Shown: in pieces, positions 7,701 to 16,465 of the stretch
How the letters are laid out: each line of letters begins with the position of its first letter
Position numbering within the stretch: position 1 is the first letter of the stretch
NCBI GenBank assembly: GCA_023436205.1
Contig: JAEZKC010000093.1
Span: 41,509 to 105,508, forward strand
Direction: 5' to 3'
Length of the DNA stretch: 64,000 nucleotides
Source: Fibrobacterota bacterium
GTDB lineage: Bacteria > Fibrobacterota > Chitinivibrionia > Chitinivibrionales > Chitinispirillaceae
Program-made: the position numbers and the translations under genes
The notes under the pieces: model-generated
Told to the model about the DNA's origin: nothing
The model's database searches: none
The model's input: only the letters and a program-made list of their open reading frames with translations

Positions 7701-8675
7701 ATGAATATCGACAAATACGAATCGCTCATACTTCAATCGACCGGGGCCGCCGAAATCACGGAAGTGCACAAAACCCAGACACTCTGGAGCGGCTACGGTG
7801 AAATAGTACGGTTAACTCTCGGGGAATCCCGTCACCCCAGCGTCATTGCCAAGCTTATCAGCTTTTCCAAATCAGAGGGTAGTGATTCAGATTTTTCGCA
7901 CAGAAGAAAAATCCGCTCCTACCAGGTTGAAACTGCCTGGTATAGAAAGTGGGCACAGCAGTGCGACAATCAATGCAGAGTTCCGTTCTGCCTGGCCTGC
8001 CATTCTAGCCAAAATGAAATATTCATCCTACTGGAAGACCTTGACAGTAGCGGGTTTTACCGTAGATATCCCAGCGACTCCCAAAGACATGCCCATACCT
8101 GTCTAGACTGGCTGGCCAACTTTCACGCACGCTTTATGGGTGAATCTCATGGTGACCTCTGGAAATCCGGCACCTACTGGCATCTGTCCGCCCGTCCCGA
8201 GGAGCTGAAATGCATGAAAGACAAGCAGCTTAAGGAAGCTGCTCACACAATAGATAAAATGCTGAAAAGTTCTGCCTATATTACTATTGTGCACGGCGAT
8301 CCCAAAATGGAAAATTTCTGCTTCGCAAAGGATGGAAAATCGGTTGCGGTGGTGGATTTTCAATACACTGGAGGTGGTTGCGGTATAAAAGATGTTGCCT
8401 ATTTCATTGACAGCTGCTTTCCTGAACATGCAATCGAAAGCGTATCACCAAGTCTGCTCGATTATTATTTCGACAGACTGAAACATGCATTGAACAGGTA
8501 TGGTAAAGAGGTCGATTTCACTTTACTGGAAAGTGACTGGAGAGCCCTATATCCTTTTGCCTGGGCAGACTTCAACCGCTTTCTTAAAGGCTGGCGAGAT
8601 GGAATCTGGAGGCCTTCCGCATTCTGTGAAAAAATGACCAACCTGGCGATTGAAAGGTTATTGGCAAAATCATAA
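7701..8675 (+). CDS. CHK/ecdysteroid-kinase-like phosphotransferase (APH fold)
   Basis: A 324-residue protein of the aminoglycoside phosphotransferase/choline kinase fold. The catalytic loop is VHGDPKMENF (about 200-209), with Asp203 as base and Asn208. The metal site is VVDFQYTG (about 219-226) with Asp221. This HGD-x-K-x-x-N form and the following GGGCGIKDVAYF are typical of the CHK kinase-like/EcKinase group. A hinge stretch IFILLEDLD lies near 108-116. Substrates in bacteria are not established; antibiotic resistance should not be assumed. It is a single gene with ATG 7701. Confidence 0.75.
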   Translation: MNIDKYESLILQSTGAAEITEVHKTQTLWSGYGEIVRLTLGESRHPSVIAKLISFSKSEGSDSDFSHRRKIRSYQVETAWYRKWAQQCDNQCRVPFCLACHSSQNEIFILLEDLDSSGFYRRYPSDSQRHAHTCLDWLANFHARFMGESHGDLWKSGTYWHLSARPEELKCMKDKQLKEAAHTIDKMLKSSAYITIVHGDPKMENFCFAKDGKSVAVVDFQYTGGGCGIKDVAYFIDSCFPEHAIESVSPSLLDYYFDRLKHALNRYGKEVDFTLLESDWRALYPFAWADFNRFLKGWRDGIWRPSAFCEKMTNLAIERLLAKS

Positions 8676-8689
8676 GCAACAGGTCTTGC

Positions 8690-9472
8690 TTAATACCCTT
8701 CAATTTTAGAGTTTTGCCCACATGTTTCATCTATTCCGGAATTAGCTGCAGAAAGAGGCTCACCCCCAGCTTCCTGCGGTGCGCTAGGTTCAGTCAAACC
8801 GGACAGGTATTTGGATGAGGTATATATACAAAAAATCAAACCTGCTGTTTCAACCATCTTTTCCAATGTAGCGAGCATACTGTAGGGAAGATTGTACTTG
8901 CCATGAACTTCGTGATATTGCGTACCGATAAAATCCATTCCGATTGCTCCACCCGCATAAAGCAGCGCCGATAAGGCAAATAAAACTCTGTAACGTATTG
9001 GGAGGTGCATATAAAACTTAAAAGCGAGAAAAAGAAACGGCAAAAGAAATAAGGTTCCTACAGATATTCGGAATACATTTCCCAGCATAAAGGCAAAAAA
9101 GGCCGAAAGGTAGGTACTTAACAGTTGATGATAGATCAAGGTGGATTCATCGATGGCAAGGAAAAGAAAAACTGCAGCAAAAACGAGCCATGGTAACCGG
9201 TAAGCAAACCCGCTTTTTCGTTCATGCAAATAAATCAACCCGAAGAGTAACGAAGTAATAATCAAAATTACTGACGAAAAGAAAGTTTGAATATTATTCT
9301 CGCTATCAACATAAAATTCATTTATGAGGTTATCGGGAGCAGCGAAGGGCAAAATATACCTAATCAGCTGCCCTGCAATACTGCCAATAAAAAGGAACAA
9401 TGCCATTATAGATAGTGTAACAACCAGTTTATTACTATTCAGCTTAATTTGAACATAGGATTCATGTTTCAT
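8690..9472 (-). CDS. Multi-pass membrane protein, unknown function
   Basis: A 260-residue protein with about seven predicted helices and a polar C-terminal tail rich in Ser, Ala and Glu. I placed the start at ATG 9470-9472 because GGGGGAG lies 3 bases upstream; the longer frame from 9520 has no such site. No family is recognised. It is convergent with the CHK-kinase gene (14 bp between stops) and follows comM on the same strand by about 60 bp. Confidence 0.6.
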   Translation of the reverse strand: MKHESYVQIKLNSNKLVVTLSIMALFLFIGSIAGQLIRYILPFAAPDNLINEFYVDSENNIQTFFSSVILIITSLLFGLIYLHERKSGFAYRLPWLVFAAVFLFLAIDESTLIYHQLLSTYLSAFFAFMLGNVFRISVGTLFLLPFLFLAFKFYMHLPIRYRVLFALSALLYAGGAIGMDFIGTQYHEVHGKYNLPYSMLATLEKMVETAGLIFCIYTSSKYLSGLTEPSAPQEAGGEPLSAANSGIDETCGQNSKIEGY

Positions 9473-9533
9473 CAGCTCCCCCTCGTTTAATGCTGAAAAG
9501 GGAGCAAAATACATTCCCACAGTGAGTACTCAT

Positions 9534-11075
9534 TCACCTTCCCATCCACAATTTCCTGTCCAGACTCCTGTACTGAATCGCCTCGGAAATATGTGGTGAA
9601 CGGATAATTTCAGAATTATCCAGATCGGCAACGGTTCTTGATACTTTTAAAATACGGTCATACGCTCTGGCAGAAAGTCCCAGCTTTTCAATTGCGGTTT
9701 TGAGCAGAGAGAGACAGCTTTCATCAAGGTTGCAATATTTCCTAATATGCCGCGACTCCATATGAGCATTGCAAAACAGGTGTTTCTCACCCTTAAAGCG
9801 TGCAGTCTGAATCTTCCGTGCAGCTACCACCTTCTCCCTCAGCGAAGCCGAATCCAGCCCAGGAGTCTTGCGGGATAGCTCCTCATAAGAGAGAGCGGGC
9901 ACTTCCGTGTGAATATCTATTCTATCAAGCAATGGCCCCGATATCCTGCCCATGTACTTCTGTATCGCCTCCTGTTTACAGCTGCATTTATGCCGGGGAT
10001 CGGTGAAGAAACCGCAGGGGCAGGGGTTAAGAGCCACTGCCAGCATAAATCTTGCCGGATAAGAAAGTGACATGGCCGCACGGGAAATAGTCACTTTGCC
10101 ATCCTCCAGCGGTTGACGAAGGTTCTCCAGTACGTTTTTACTGAACTCCGGAAGTTCATCCAAAAACAATACTCCATGGTGACTCAAACTTACCTCCCCC
10201 GGCCTGGGGTAAGACCCCCCTCCAATAAGCCCCGCATCACTTATGGTGTGGTGAGGTGACCGGTAGGGACGGACAGCGAGAAGAGGAGTCGAACTGTCAA
10301 GCAAACCGGCTACGGAATGGATCTTTGTAGTCTCGAGCGCTTCGTCAAGGGACAAATCTGGCAGAATGGTGGGGAGTCGCCGGGCCAGCATAGTTTTGCC
10401 TGATCCCGGAGGACCAACCATGAGGATATTGTGTCCACCACTTGCGGCCACAAGCAAAGCACGTTTGATATGCTCCTGTCCCTTGACATCTTTAAAGTCA
10501 ACCCCGTAGCGACGGGACTGGTTAAACAGTTCGTCAAGATCGGTATAATGAGGTTCTATGGTTTTTGTATTCTGCAGGAATTCCAGAGCATCGCTAAGGT
10601 TGTCAACCGGGTAGATGGACACCCCTTCGGCCACTGCTGCCTCCCGGGCATTTTCACGAGGGACAATCATCCCCTTAACACCCATGTCTCTTGCGGTGAT
10701 GGCCATGGAAAGCATTCCCTTGACCCGTTTCACTGTGCCGTCAAGAGAAAGTTCCCCGGTAATGATGTAGTCATCCAGCGAATCGATGCTTATCTGGCTT
10801 GATGCCATGAGCATCCCGATGGCAATAGGCAGGTCGAAAGCGGAACCCTCTTTCTTCACATCTGCAGGAGCCATGTTAATGGTCACCTTGCGGGCAGGAA
10901 ACTCGAAACCGCAATTCTTTATGGCGGACAGCACCCGTTCCTTGGATTCCTTCACTGCACCGTCGGGCAGCCCCACGATGGCAAATCCGGGCATCATCTC
11001 ACAGATATCGGCTTCAATAGTCACTTCGAAGGCATCTATACCTAAAACGGCCATGGAGCGCAGCTTGGCAAGCAT
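9534..11075 (-). CDS. comM: YifB/ComM-family Mg-chelatase-like AAA+ ATPase
   Basis: A 513-residue protein of usual length. The N-terminal ribosomal-S5-like/ChlI domain (1-185) includes GLPDGAVKESKER. The AAA+ core has Walker A GPPGSGKTML near 220, Walker B LFLDELPEF near 305, and the C-terminal Mg_chelatase_C segment ending SRTVADLD. A cysteine group CPCGFFTDPRHKCSC (about 352-366) is normal in the family. ComM is a hexameric helicase that promotes branch migration during natural transformation; in non-competent species the role is less clear. The ATG start at 11075 begins MLAKLRS, as in homologues. Confidence 0.93.
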   Translation of the reverse strand: MLAKLRSMAVLGIDAFEVTIEADICEMMPGFAIVGLPDGAVKESKERVLSAIKNCGFEFPARKVTINMAPADVKKEGSAFDLPIAIGMLMASSQISIDSLDDYIITGELSLDGTVKRVKGMLSMAITARDMGVKGMIVPRENAREAAVAEGVSIYPVDNLSDALEFLQNTKTIEPHYTDLDELFNQSRRYGVDFKDVKGQEHIKRALLVAASGGHNILMVGPPGSGKTMLARRLPTILPDLSLDEALETTKIHSVAGLLDSSTPLLAVRPYRSPHHTISDAGLIGGGSYPRPGEVSLSHHGVLFLDELPEFSKNVLENLRQPLEDGKVTISRAAMSLSYPARFMLAVALNPCPCGFFTDPRHKCSCKQEAIQKYMGRISGPLLDRIDIHTEVPALSYEELSRKTPGLDSASLREKVVAARKIQTARFKGEKHLFCNAHMESRHIRKYCNLDESCLSLLKTAIEKLGLSARAYDRILKVSRTVADLDNSEIIRSPHISEAIQYRSLDRKLWMGR

Positions 11076-11611
11076 GACGGACCTGCTTTCAGGATTGAGT
11101 GAATGGGAGTTTGCGAACTGAAAAGGAGAGATTATCTATTAAATTAGTTGGTGGAAAGTTAGTGAGCCAAAGGATTTTTCAGGAACCAGGGTGGGAATAT
11201 AAATGTAAGATATATGCCCTATTTTTTCTGGGATCTCTTAAGCAAAACAGTTCATGTTTGGGACCCTAATCCGGAGATCTACATCCAGTAGGAAAACTGA
11301 CCAGAACTTTCTGATCAGTTCCGCGACTCTTTTTTTAAAGGAATTTTACAATGAACTCCCGGCTACTCTGTGAAACCGTAATCACTTGCCGAGTTGCAGT
11401 GGTTTAGAGATCGTAACTTTCCATATCTTCTTTTTTGCCAGAGCCTCTCGCAAAACTACCAAGCGGAGGATCCTGCATAAAATCAATAACTTGGGGATTG
11501 GTATGATGTATTGTAACACCTGAGCATCAGCCTGCAAAATGCTTTTCAGCTAAGACCAAATAGTATATTAGCTTGCTTTTTTGATCACTAATTAATCACA
11601 TCAAAAATGGT
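11076..11611. other. Intergenic region with one weak hairpin
   Basis: No convincing gene. AACTGACCAG at 11295-11304 pairs with CTGATCAGTT at 11311-11320 (one mismatch), with a T-rich run at 11328-11336. An 18-codon frame begins at ATG 11351 with AAAGGA upstream, too short to call. The promoters of comM and of the acetate transporter must lie here, but no clear hexamer pair was seen. Confidence 0.4.
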
Positions 11612-12274
11612 ATGAAATGTATGACACAGGTCACGAGTGCAACGGAAGCCGGCATTATAACACATTCTGAAACGAAAAACATTAAAATTACCAATGCTGA
11701 TCCGTCTGCACTGGGATTATTCGGGCTCGCCATGGTAACTTTAGTTGCCTCATCTCAAAAACTTGGCCTCACAGCAGGCTTGTCATACGTGCTTCCTGTG
11801 GCCATTTTTTTAGGTGCCTTTGCTCAGTTGTTTGCCTGTATCAATGATTCAAAACGAAACAATACTTTTGGCACGACTGCCTTCGGAGCCTTCGCATTTT
11901 TCTGGTTTACTGTGGCAGTGTGCTGGCTGATAAAATTGGGAGTCTTGGGGCCGATACTTGCCGCAAGTGTGGATGTAAAGCAATTGGGTGTGATTTTTTC
12001 CGGATATCTTGTTTTTTCAGTGTTTATGACAATTGGATCGATGGAAACCAACAAAGTATTATTTGTAACTTTTTGTTTTATTGATTTATTGTTTATCGGT
12101 TTGACAATGAGTTCATTTGAGATACTGACAGAGCAAACTCATAAACTTGCAGCCTATTCAGAACTGGTTATCGCTCTTCTGTCATTTTATGGCTCTGCAG
12201 CATCAGTACTGAATAACCATTTCAATAAGGCATTTCTTCCTGTGGGAAAACCATTCGGGATTTTCAAGAGGTAA
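11612..12274 (+). CDS. satP: Acetate uptake transporter family protein (SatP/YaaH, GPR1/FUN34)
   Basis: A 220-residue protein with six helices. The family signature near the start reads ADPSALGLFGLAMVT (about 30-44), corresponding to the N-P-x-x-L-G-L motif of SatP/YaaH proteins. Later helices carry the expected F-G-x-x-A-F-G-A-F and S-F pattern. Members carry acetate or succinate with protons. ATG 11612 or ATG 11621 could start it; neither has an obvious ribosome site. In a fermenting polysaccharide degrader it may handle acetate released by esterases or made as end product; that link is inference. Confidence 0.8.
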   Translation: MKCMTQVTSATEAGIITHSETKNIKITNADPSALGLFGLAMVTLVASSQKLGLTAGLSYVLPVAIFLGAFAQLFACINDSKRNNTFGTTAFGAFAFFWFTVAVCWLIKLGVLGPILAASVDVKQLGVIFSGYLVFSVFMTIGSMETNKVLFVTFCFIDLLFIGLTMSSFEILTEQTHKLAAYSELVIALLSFYGSAASVLNNHFNKAFLPVGKPFGIFKR

Positions 12275-12276
12275 AA

Positions 12277-12308
12277 TGTAAGTTCCCAGTGACTTTCTGA
12301 AACTTACA
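12277..12308. terminator. Bidirectional stem-loop between convergent genes
   Basis: TGTAAGTT at 12277-12284 pairs with AACTTACA at 12301-12308. It lies between the transporter stop and the dipeptidase stop. No long T-tract on either side. Confidence 0.4.
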
Positions 12309-12320
12309 GGGAGAGACTAT

Positions 12321-12986
12321 CTATTCAGTTTTTCCGCCCACAAGAGAGCCTAAACTATCTACAATAGTAAACCTCTTTCGCACTTTCTCTTTAGGAAATG
12401 CATCAAAATGCCACCATTCTACAGAAATCCCCTTGAAACCAGCCTCCTGCATCACATTCCGAAGCAGCAACCGGTTCTCAAGCTGCTCCTGAGTCAGCAT
12501 TCCTTCAGAAAGCAGCTTCTGCTCAAAGCGCGGCTGAGCGAGCTCGCCGAAAAAATCGAAAGGGGTTCCCATATCGAGGGGAGTTCCCGAACTATCAACA
12601 ATAGTAAGATCAACAGCTGCCCCGTAGTTGTGAATCGAACCGGTTTTGGGGTCCGCAACATATTTCTGCTTGTCTGTTCCCTTAACAAGATCCCACATTC
12701 TCCTCTGGACATCCAGAGGCCTTAACCCGTCGAACACAAGCAATCTGAAACCATTTCGTTCTTTCTGAAGCAAATCCTGAGCACTAGATAACATTTCAGC
12801 CACCTCTTTTCGAAGAAAGCATCTCTCCAGATCCCCATAGACATCTGCGCCAAGGAAGTTTTCCTCACTCGAGTAAACCAGGCTAACCTGAATATCAGGA
12901 TTCAGCTTTTGAATATCAACAAGATCGTTTGGCGTTTCACCAAGAACAGAAACTGCAAGTAGAAACAGAATCGGCCAATTCTTCAT
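12321..12986 (-). CDS. ddpX: D-alanyl-D-alanine dipeptidase (VanX/DdpX, M15D), exported
   Basis: A zinc peptidase cleaving D-Ala-D-Ala, used for cell-wall turnover or recovery. From ATG 12984-12986 the protein is 221 residues with a signal peptide (ILFLLAVSVLGETPND); the longer frame starting at 13112 would bury it. Zinc ligands are His in GSIHNYGAAVDL (consensus SxHxxGxAxD) and His in EWWHFD, whose Glu is the catalytic base. An R-R-M-W-D segment matches the VanX helix. A signal peptide suits a DdpX-type periplasmic role rather than cytoplasmic VanX resistance, and no vanA/vanH neighbour exists. The gene upstream ends 25 bp before it, so they may be co-transcribed. Confidence 0.85.
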   Translation of the reverse strand: MKNWPILFLLAVSVLGETPNDLVDIQKLNPDIQVSLVYSSEENFLGADVYGDLERCFLRKEVAEMLSSAQDLLQKERNGFRLLVFDGLRPLDVQRRMWDLVKGTDKQKYVADPKTGSIHNYGAAVDLTIVDSSGTPLDMGTPFDFFGELAQPRFEQKLLSEGMLTQEQLENRLLLRNVMQEAGFKGISVEWWHFDAFPKEKVRKRFTIVDSLGSLVGGKTE

Positions 12987-13011
12987 TTGACTTAACACTC
13001 CGTTTACATAA

Positions 13012-13674
13012 CTACTGGAAAAGACCAATCTTTTCCCACATTTGGTAATAAGGAAATACCGCACTGATATCAAGCCGGAGGTCTTCTCTTTCAAGTTCCG
13101 GATTAGCAGCATGAAGTGCCTCGTTTGACATCATAAATCTCTGAAATGCCTCTCTGGCCGAACTGGAAAAGAATACCGAGATCATTTTCTCAGGGGTAAG
13201 CTTTCCCGCGTATGCATCTTTTGAAAGCTTCTCCAGAATCGAATAATGACTTACAGTTACCGGAATGGAGATGGGAACAGTAATCAATTTCAGCTCCTGC
13301 TCAAAAACCTCCAGTGGTACATTGGGACTGGAAAAACCATAATCCAGTTCCCACTTATCGATAAGAGGCCCGCTTTCGCAGTAGAATATCAGGCTGGTGA
13401 AGGCATCCTGAGAAAAGTTGCCGTCGGATAACTCGACAATGAACTCAAGCCACATCTTCAGCCCTTCGTGAGTTTTGATGTCGACAAATCTCCATTCAAG
13501 ATCTTCCATAAGGGTTCCCCATCTGTTCATATTCAGGACATTGTCTCTAGTACCTAATATAAAAAAATGGAAAATGGAGGCATAGTTGTTCATCATTCTC
13601 TGTGGCCCCCGAATTGGCAAGCACCCCGAAACTTGGAAGCCAGAAGAGCGGTTTTTTTCCAGATGGTTTCGCAT
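13012..13674 (-). CDS. Hypothetical protein upstream of the dipeptidase
   Basis: A 220-residue frame with no recognised domain. It has no membrane helix; the middle is rich in Glu, Phe, Ser and Pro-Val. The first 45 residues look atypical and the true start may be one of the internal ATGs giving MNRWGTLMEDLEWRF. The stop lies 25 bp from the start of ddpX on the same strand, so a two-gene operon is plausible. Function unknown. Confidence 0.5.
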   Translation of the reverse strand: MRNHLEKNRSSGFQVSGCLPIRGPQRMMNNYASIFHFFILGTRDNVLNMNRWGTLMEDLEWRFVDIKTHEGLKMWLEFIVELSDGNFSQDAFTSLIFYCESGPLIDKWELDYGFSSPNVPLEVFEQELKLITVPISIPVTVSHYSILEKLSKDAYAGKLTPEKMISVFFSSSAREAFQRFMMSNEALHAANPELEREDLRLDISAVFPYYQMWEKIGLFQ

Positions 13675-13900
13675 TTTTCCATTTTGGAGGAGTTGTGTGC
13701 CGTGAATGTCTGCTCTCTAAATTATCCAGGTGCACCAATATGCAGGGTGAAAACAGTGCTCCAGGATCAGTTCCTGGCAGATTTAACCAATTTTAGCCAG
13801 AAAAATCAACAGCTTGCAGGAAATTCTCATGACCCGACCCCGTGCAATGTATATTCTTGTTGCCTTTTGATCCTTTTTGAAAACAACAGTAATGTTGTTC

Positions 13901-13930
13901 TTGAAAGATTTCATTTCCCGTTTATATATT
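13901..13930 (+). promoter_or_regulatory. Promoter of tRNA-Arg
   Basis: TTGAAA at 13901-13906 and TATATT at 13925-13930, 18 bp apart, place transcription start near 13937, just before the tRNA. Confidence 0.55.
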
Positions 13931-13942
13931 TCCATATATTAA

Positions 13943-14016
13943 GCGCCAGTAGCTCAGCTGGATAGAGCGTCGGCCTCCGGAGCCGAAGGCCACAGGTTCG
14001 AATCCTGTCTGGCGTA
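13943..14016 (+). tRNA. tRNA-Arg (anticodon CCG)
   Basis: A full cloverleaf of 74 nt. The acceptor GCGCCAG pairs with CTGGCGT (G-U at the first pair); D arm GCTC/GAGC; anticodon stem TCGGC/GCCGA with loop CTCCGGA and anticodon CCG reading CGG; T arm ACAGG/CCTGT with loop TTCGAAT; discriminator A at 14016. CCA is not encoded. Confidence 0.95.
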
Positions 14017-14048
14017 AATGAAAACGGATTTCTCAACGATAAACCAGA

Positions 14049-15923
14049 GTGTCACTCCTCAAGGAGGTTACTATTAACTTCCGTACTACTACCCTCGGAA
14101 TTTTCGATGTCGTAACGCCAGTTCTGGAAGATGGCGAGATTTTCAATTCCGGTTTTCTCAAAGACTATATCAATCAGATGATCGCTGCGGGAAAACGTAA
14201 TTTCTCCATTGACCTTTCACCGCTGGACTATGTTTACTCCGACAGTATAAATGTCCTGATGGTACTCAACAAGCGGGTCTTAGAGATAAGCGGAAGACTA
14301 ACACTGCTTACCCCTCAACCGGAAGTTATAGGGATTCTGCAGAAAGCGGGCATCCCTAACATCATGAGAGTCTTCGATTCTGAAGCGGACCTTCTTCGCA
14401 CCTCCGAAGAGATCATGGCCATGACCCCCGGCTACAAGGTGGGTGATTTGCAAAATGTGGCTGATGCCCTTGATGAACCACTTCCGCCTCAGTCTGAATT
14501 TGAAAGCCTGCGTTCTGAAATCGGATCTGTCTTTGGAGGCAGTCCGGAACCGGCAGCGCCCAAGAGAGCTGCTCGCCCAGTTCCCCCGCCGCCACCGGTC
14601 AGAAGCCCTGAACCGGCAAGCCAAAATCAATTTGATATTTTCCCGATGGGGAATCAGAATAAAACACCGGCAGCGCCGACTCCTCCGCCGCTGCCTCCGA
14701 AAGCTCCGGCGTTTCCTCCCCCGGTCCAACCACCAGCACCTCAGGGGAGACCGGCTGCCCAGAGGCCGGCAGAATTTCCCGGCTCTGATTTCAAAGAGGA
14801 TTCCTATACTCCGGAGACCAGACGGTTTGCCCAGGCCCCAGTACCGCCTGTACCGCCACCGGAACGTCCCTCAAGTTTTGACGATTTCGAAGATCAGCCT
14901 AAAAAGGGAAAGAAGCAAAAGGACGACTTCGATAGTGACAGATTTGAAGATGAGTTTGAAGGCAAGAAGAAAGGGTTTCCGGTTCTGGCACTGGTTGCAG
15001 TTCTGGTATTTGCCATTGTGGGAGCTGGATCTTATTTCCTTTTCTTTAAAAAGGCGCCATCAAGCAGCAGTGCTCCAGTTGCCAGTGTAACAGAACCCAA
15101 ACCGGCACCTACAGTTCCGGAAGTTCCAACTTCTGCACCAGCGGTGGAAGAAAAAATTCCGGAAACCAAGATCGAAACGCCCAAAGCGCCGGAACCGGTG
15201 AAGGAAGAAAAGAAGGCTCCTATCAAAAAAGCAGAAGCTCCCAAAAAGTCGGAACCTGCTCCCAAGGTAGTTAAGTCAGAACCCAAACCAGTTCCAGCCA
15301 AAGAACCGGAACCGGTTCCTGCCAAAGCCCCTGCAGGTAAAAATCAGATCGTAATCACGTCTACTCCTTCAGGAGCTGATGTGATTATTGACGGCAGCAA
15401 AATGGGTATCACGCCATACACGTGGACCACTCCTTTTTATGGGGATATGAAGATTGTGGTTTCCAAGCCCGGCTTTTCGAGCGAGAGTAAATCCATGGAA
15501 TACACCGGTGGTTCAATTGACGAGGCTTTTACATTAAAGCCACAAGCTGCCGCCCCTGCACCAGCTCCAGTTCCGGCTCCGGCTCCGGCACCGGCTGCAC
15601 CAGCTCCTGCACCGGCTGCCCCGGCTCCTGTGGCAACTCCTGCACCAGCACCTGCTCCAATTGCACCTCCACCCCCACCGCCTGCACCAGCTCCAGCTCC
15701 GGCGCCGGCTCCAGTGGCAGGCGGCAGCATCTACATTGCATCGCTGCCCCCCAATGCTGATGTTTACGTTGGAGGGCGATTGATCGGCAAAACCAATGAT
15801 ACTGAGCTTCAGGTTCCAGTTGGGACTCACAAGGTAAAATTCGTGAAGGGCGCAGTGGAAAAGATCGAAGAGATGACTTTCCAGCCCGGAAAGAATCCCA
15901 CTAAGTTTGTCAAATTGCAGTAA
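14049..15923 (+). CDS. STAS domain - Pro-rich - TM - PEGA domain fusion protein
   Basis: A 624-residue protein with a rare domain order. Residues 1-125 are a STAS domain (anti-sigma-antagonist fold; LSPLDYVYSDSINVL carries the switch loop with the usual serine). Residues 150-310 are Pro/Ala-rich and acidic, one membrane helix lies near 312-335, then about 90 residues of Pro/Lys/Glu repeats. A PEGA domain lies at about 430-500 (ITSTPSGADVIIDG), then an Ala-Pro repeat, and a second PEGA at about 557-624. So the STAS part should be cytoplasmic and the PEGA domains outside, perhaps bound to cell wall. The GTG at 14049 has no ribosome site; AAGGAGG at 14061-14067 is 5 nt before ATT 14073, a possible unusual start. 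Confidence 0.75.
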   Translation: MSLLKEVTINFRTTTLGIFDVVTPVLEDGEIFNSGFLKDYINQMIAAGKRNFSIDLSPLDYVYSDSINVLMVLNKRVLEISGRLTLLTPQPEVIGILQKAGIPNIMRVFDSEADLLRTSEEIMAMTPGYKVGDLQNVADALDEPLPPQSEFESLRSEIGSVFGGSPEPAAPKRAARPVPPPPPVRSPEPASQNQFDIFPMGNQNKTPAAPTPPPLPPKAPAFPPPVQPPAPQGRPAAQRPAEFPGSDFKEDSYTPETRRFAQAPVPPVPPPERPSSFDDFEDQPKKGKKQKDDFDSDRFEDEFEGKKKGFPVLALVAVLVFAIVGAGSYFLFFKKAPSSSSAPVASVTEPKPAPTVPEVPTSAPAVEEKIPETKIETPKAPEPVKEEKKAPIKKAEAPKKSEPAPKVVKSEPKPVPAKEPEPVPAKAPAGKNQIVITSTPSGADVIIDGSKMGITPYTWTTPFYGDMKIVVSKPGFSSESKSMEYTGGSIDEAFTLKPQAAAPAPAPVPAPAPAPAAPAPAPAAPAPVATPAPAPAPIAPPPPPPAPAPAPAPAPVAGGSIYIASLPPNADVYVGGRLIGKTNDTELQVPVGTHKVKFVKGAVEKIEEMTFQPGKNPTKFVKLQ

Positions 15924-15952
15924 CAGCTAAACAGTATCGGTTTTCAATGCAC

Positions 15953-15981
15953 AAGGCGGGGAAATCCCCGCCTTCTTTTTT
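15953..15981 (+). terminator. Intrinsic terminator after the STAS-PEGA gene
   Basis: AAGGCGGGG at 15953-15961 pairs with CCCCGCCTT at 15966-15974 over a 4-nt loop, followed by CTTTTTT. It ends the STAS-PEGA transcript before the next gene's ribosome site. Confidence 0.9.
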
Positions 15982-16005
15982 CCAAGCAGTTTAAGGAGAA
16001 CAGTT

Positions 16006-16419
16006 GTGGCCTCTAGTCAGATCATGGAAAAGATCCGTGAAGATATTCTGGAATCGGGAATGGACGACAGATACAAATTGGGCGCCTATGAATTCGTACT
16101 CAATGGACTGGATTTCTATCTATCAAAGCTGGGTGAGAAACGTCACGTTACGGGTCAGGAACTATCTCTGGGACTGCTATCTTTTGCACACAAGCAGTAT
16201 GGCCCCCTTGCCAGAAATGTTCTTGAGAATTGGGGTGTGGAAAAAACAGAGGATTTAGGCCATCTTGTTTACAACATGATAAATGTTGGCTTAATGAGCA
16301 AACAGCCGGAAGATTCCCTGGATGATTTCTTTGAAGTAATCGATTTTAAATCCTACTTTGATGATCTGGAATGCTTTGAGATCGATAAACCTTTCATAAA
16401 AAGAATAAAAGGTGCTTGA
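16006..16419 (+). CDS. Minf_1886-family protein (PVC/Fibrobacterota-type)
   Basis: A 137-residue soluble protein. The N-terminal pattern I-x-D-x-R-Y-x-x-x-A-Y-E-F-V-x-x-x-L-x-F (about 10-38) followed by HVTGQELSLGLLSFAHKQYG matches what I know as the Minf_1886 family (TIGR04138), typical of Planctomycetes, Verrucomicrobia and relatives, of unknown function. The acidic C-terminus (DDFFEVIDF) is also characteristic. GTG 16006 is the start: AAGGAG at about 15993-15998 is well placed. It sits between a terminator and a tRNA promoter and so is probably a single-gene unit. Confidence 0.75.
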   Translation: MASSQIMEKIREDILESGMDDRYKLGAYEFVLNGLDFYLSKLGEKRHVTGQELSLGLLSFAHKQYGPLARNVLENWGVEKTEDLGHLVYNMINVGLMSKQPEDSLDDFFEVIDFKSYFDDLECFEIDKPFIKRIKGA

Positions 16420-16444
16420 TCAAAAGTATACAGTATATTATATT
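16416..16444 (+). promoter_or_regulatory. Promoter of tRNA-Phe
   Basis: TTGATC at 16416-16421 and TATATT at 16439-16444, 17 bp apart. The -35 overlaps the stop codon of the Minf_1886 gene. Confidence 0.55.
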
Positions 16445-16465
16445 TTTGTACCTTGAAAATTCGAT

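Noticed and set aside
7701..8675. Aminoglycoside resistance kinase
   Set aside because: APH fold, but the catalytic and hinge motifs fit the CHK/EcKinase group; no resistance context.
11351..11407. 18-codon leader peptide before the acetate transporter
   Set aside because: Over 200 bp from the gene, no regulatory codon run and no attenuator following it.
12321..12986. Vancomycin resistance vanX
   Set aside because: No vanH, vanA or vanRS nearby and the protein has a signal peptide, unlike cytoplasmic VanX.
15437..15730. Minus-strand Gly/Ala-rich protein
   Set aside because: It is the shadow of the Ala-Pro repeat in the STAS-PEGA gene; no ribosome site and composition forced by the opposite strand.
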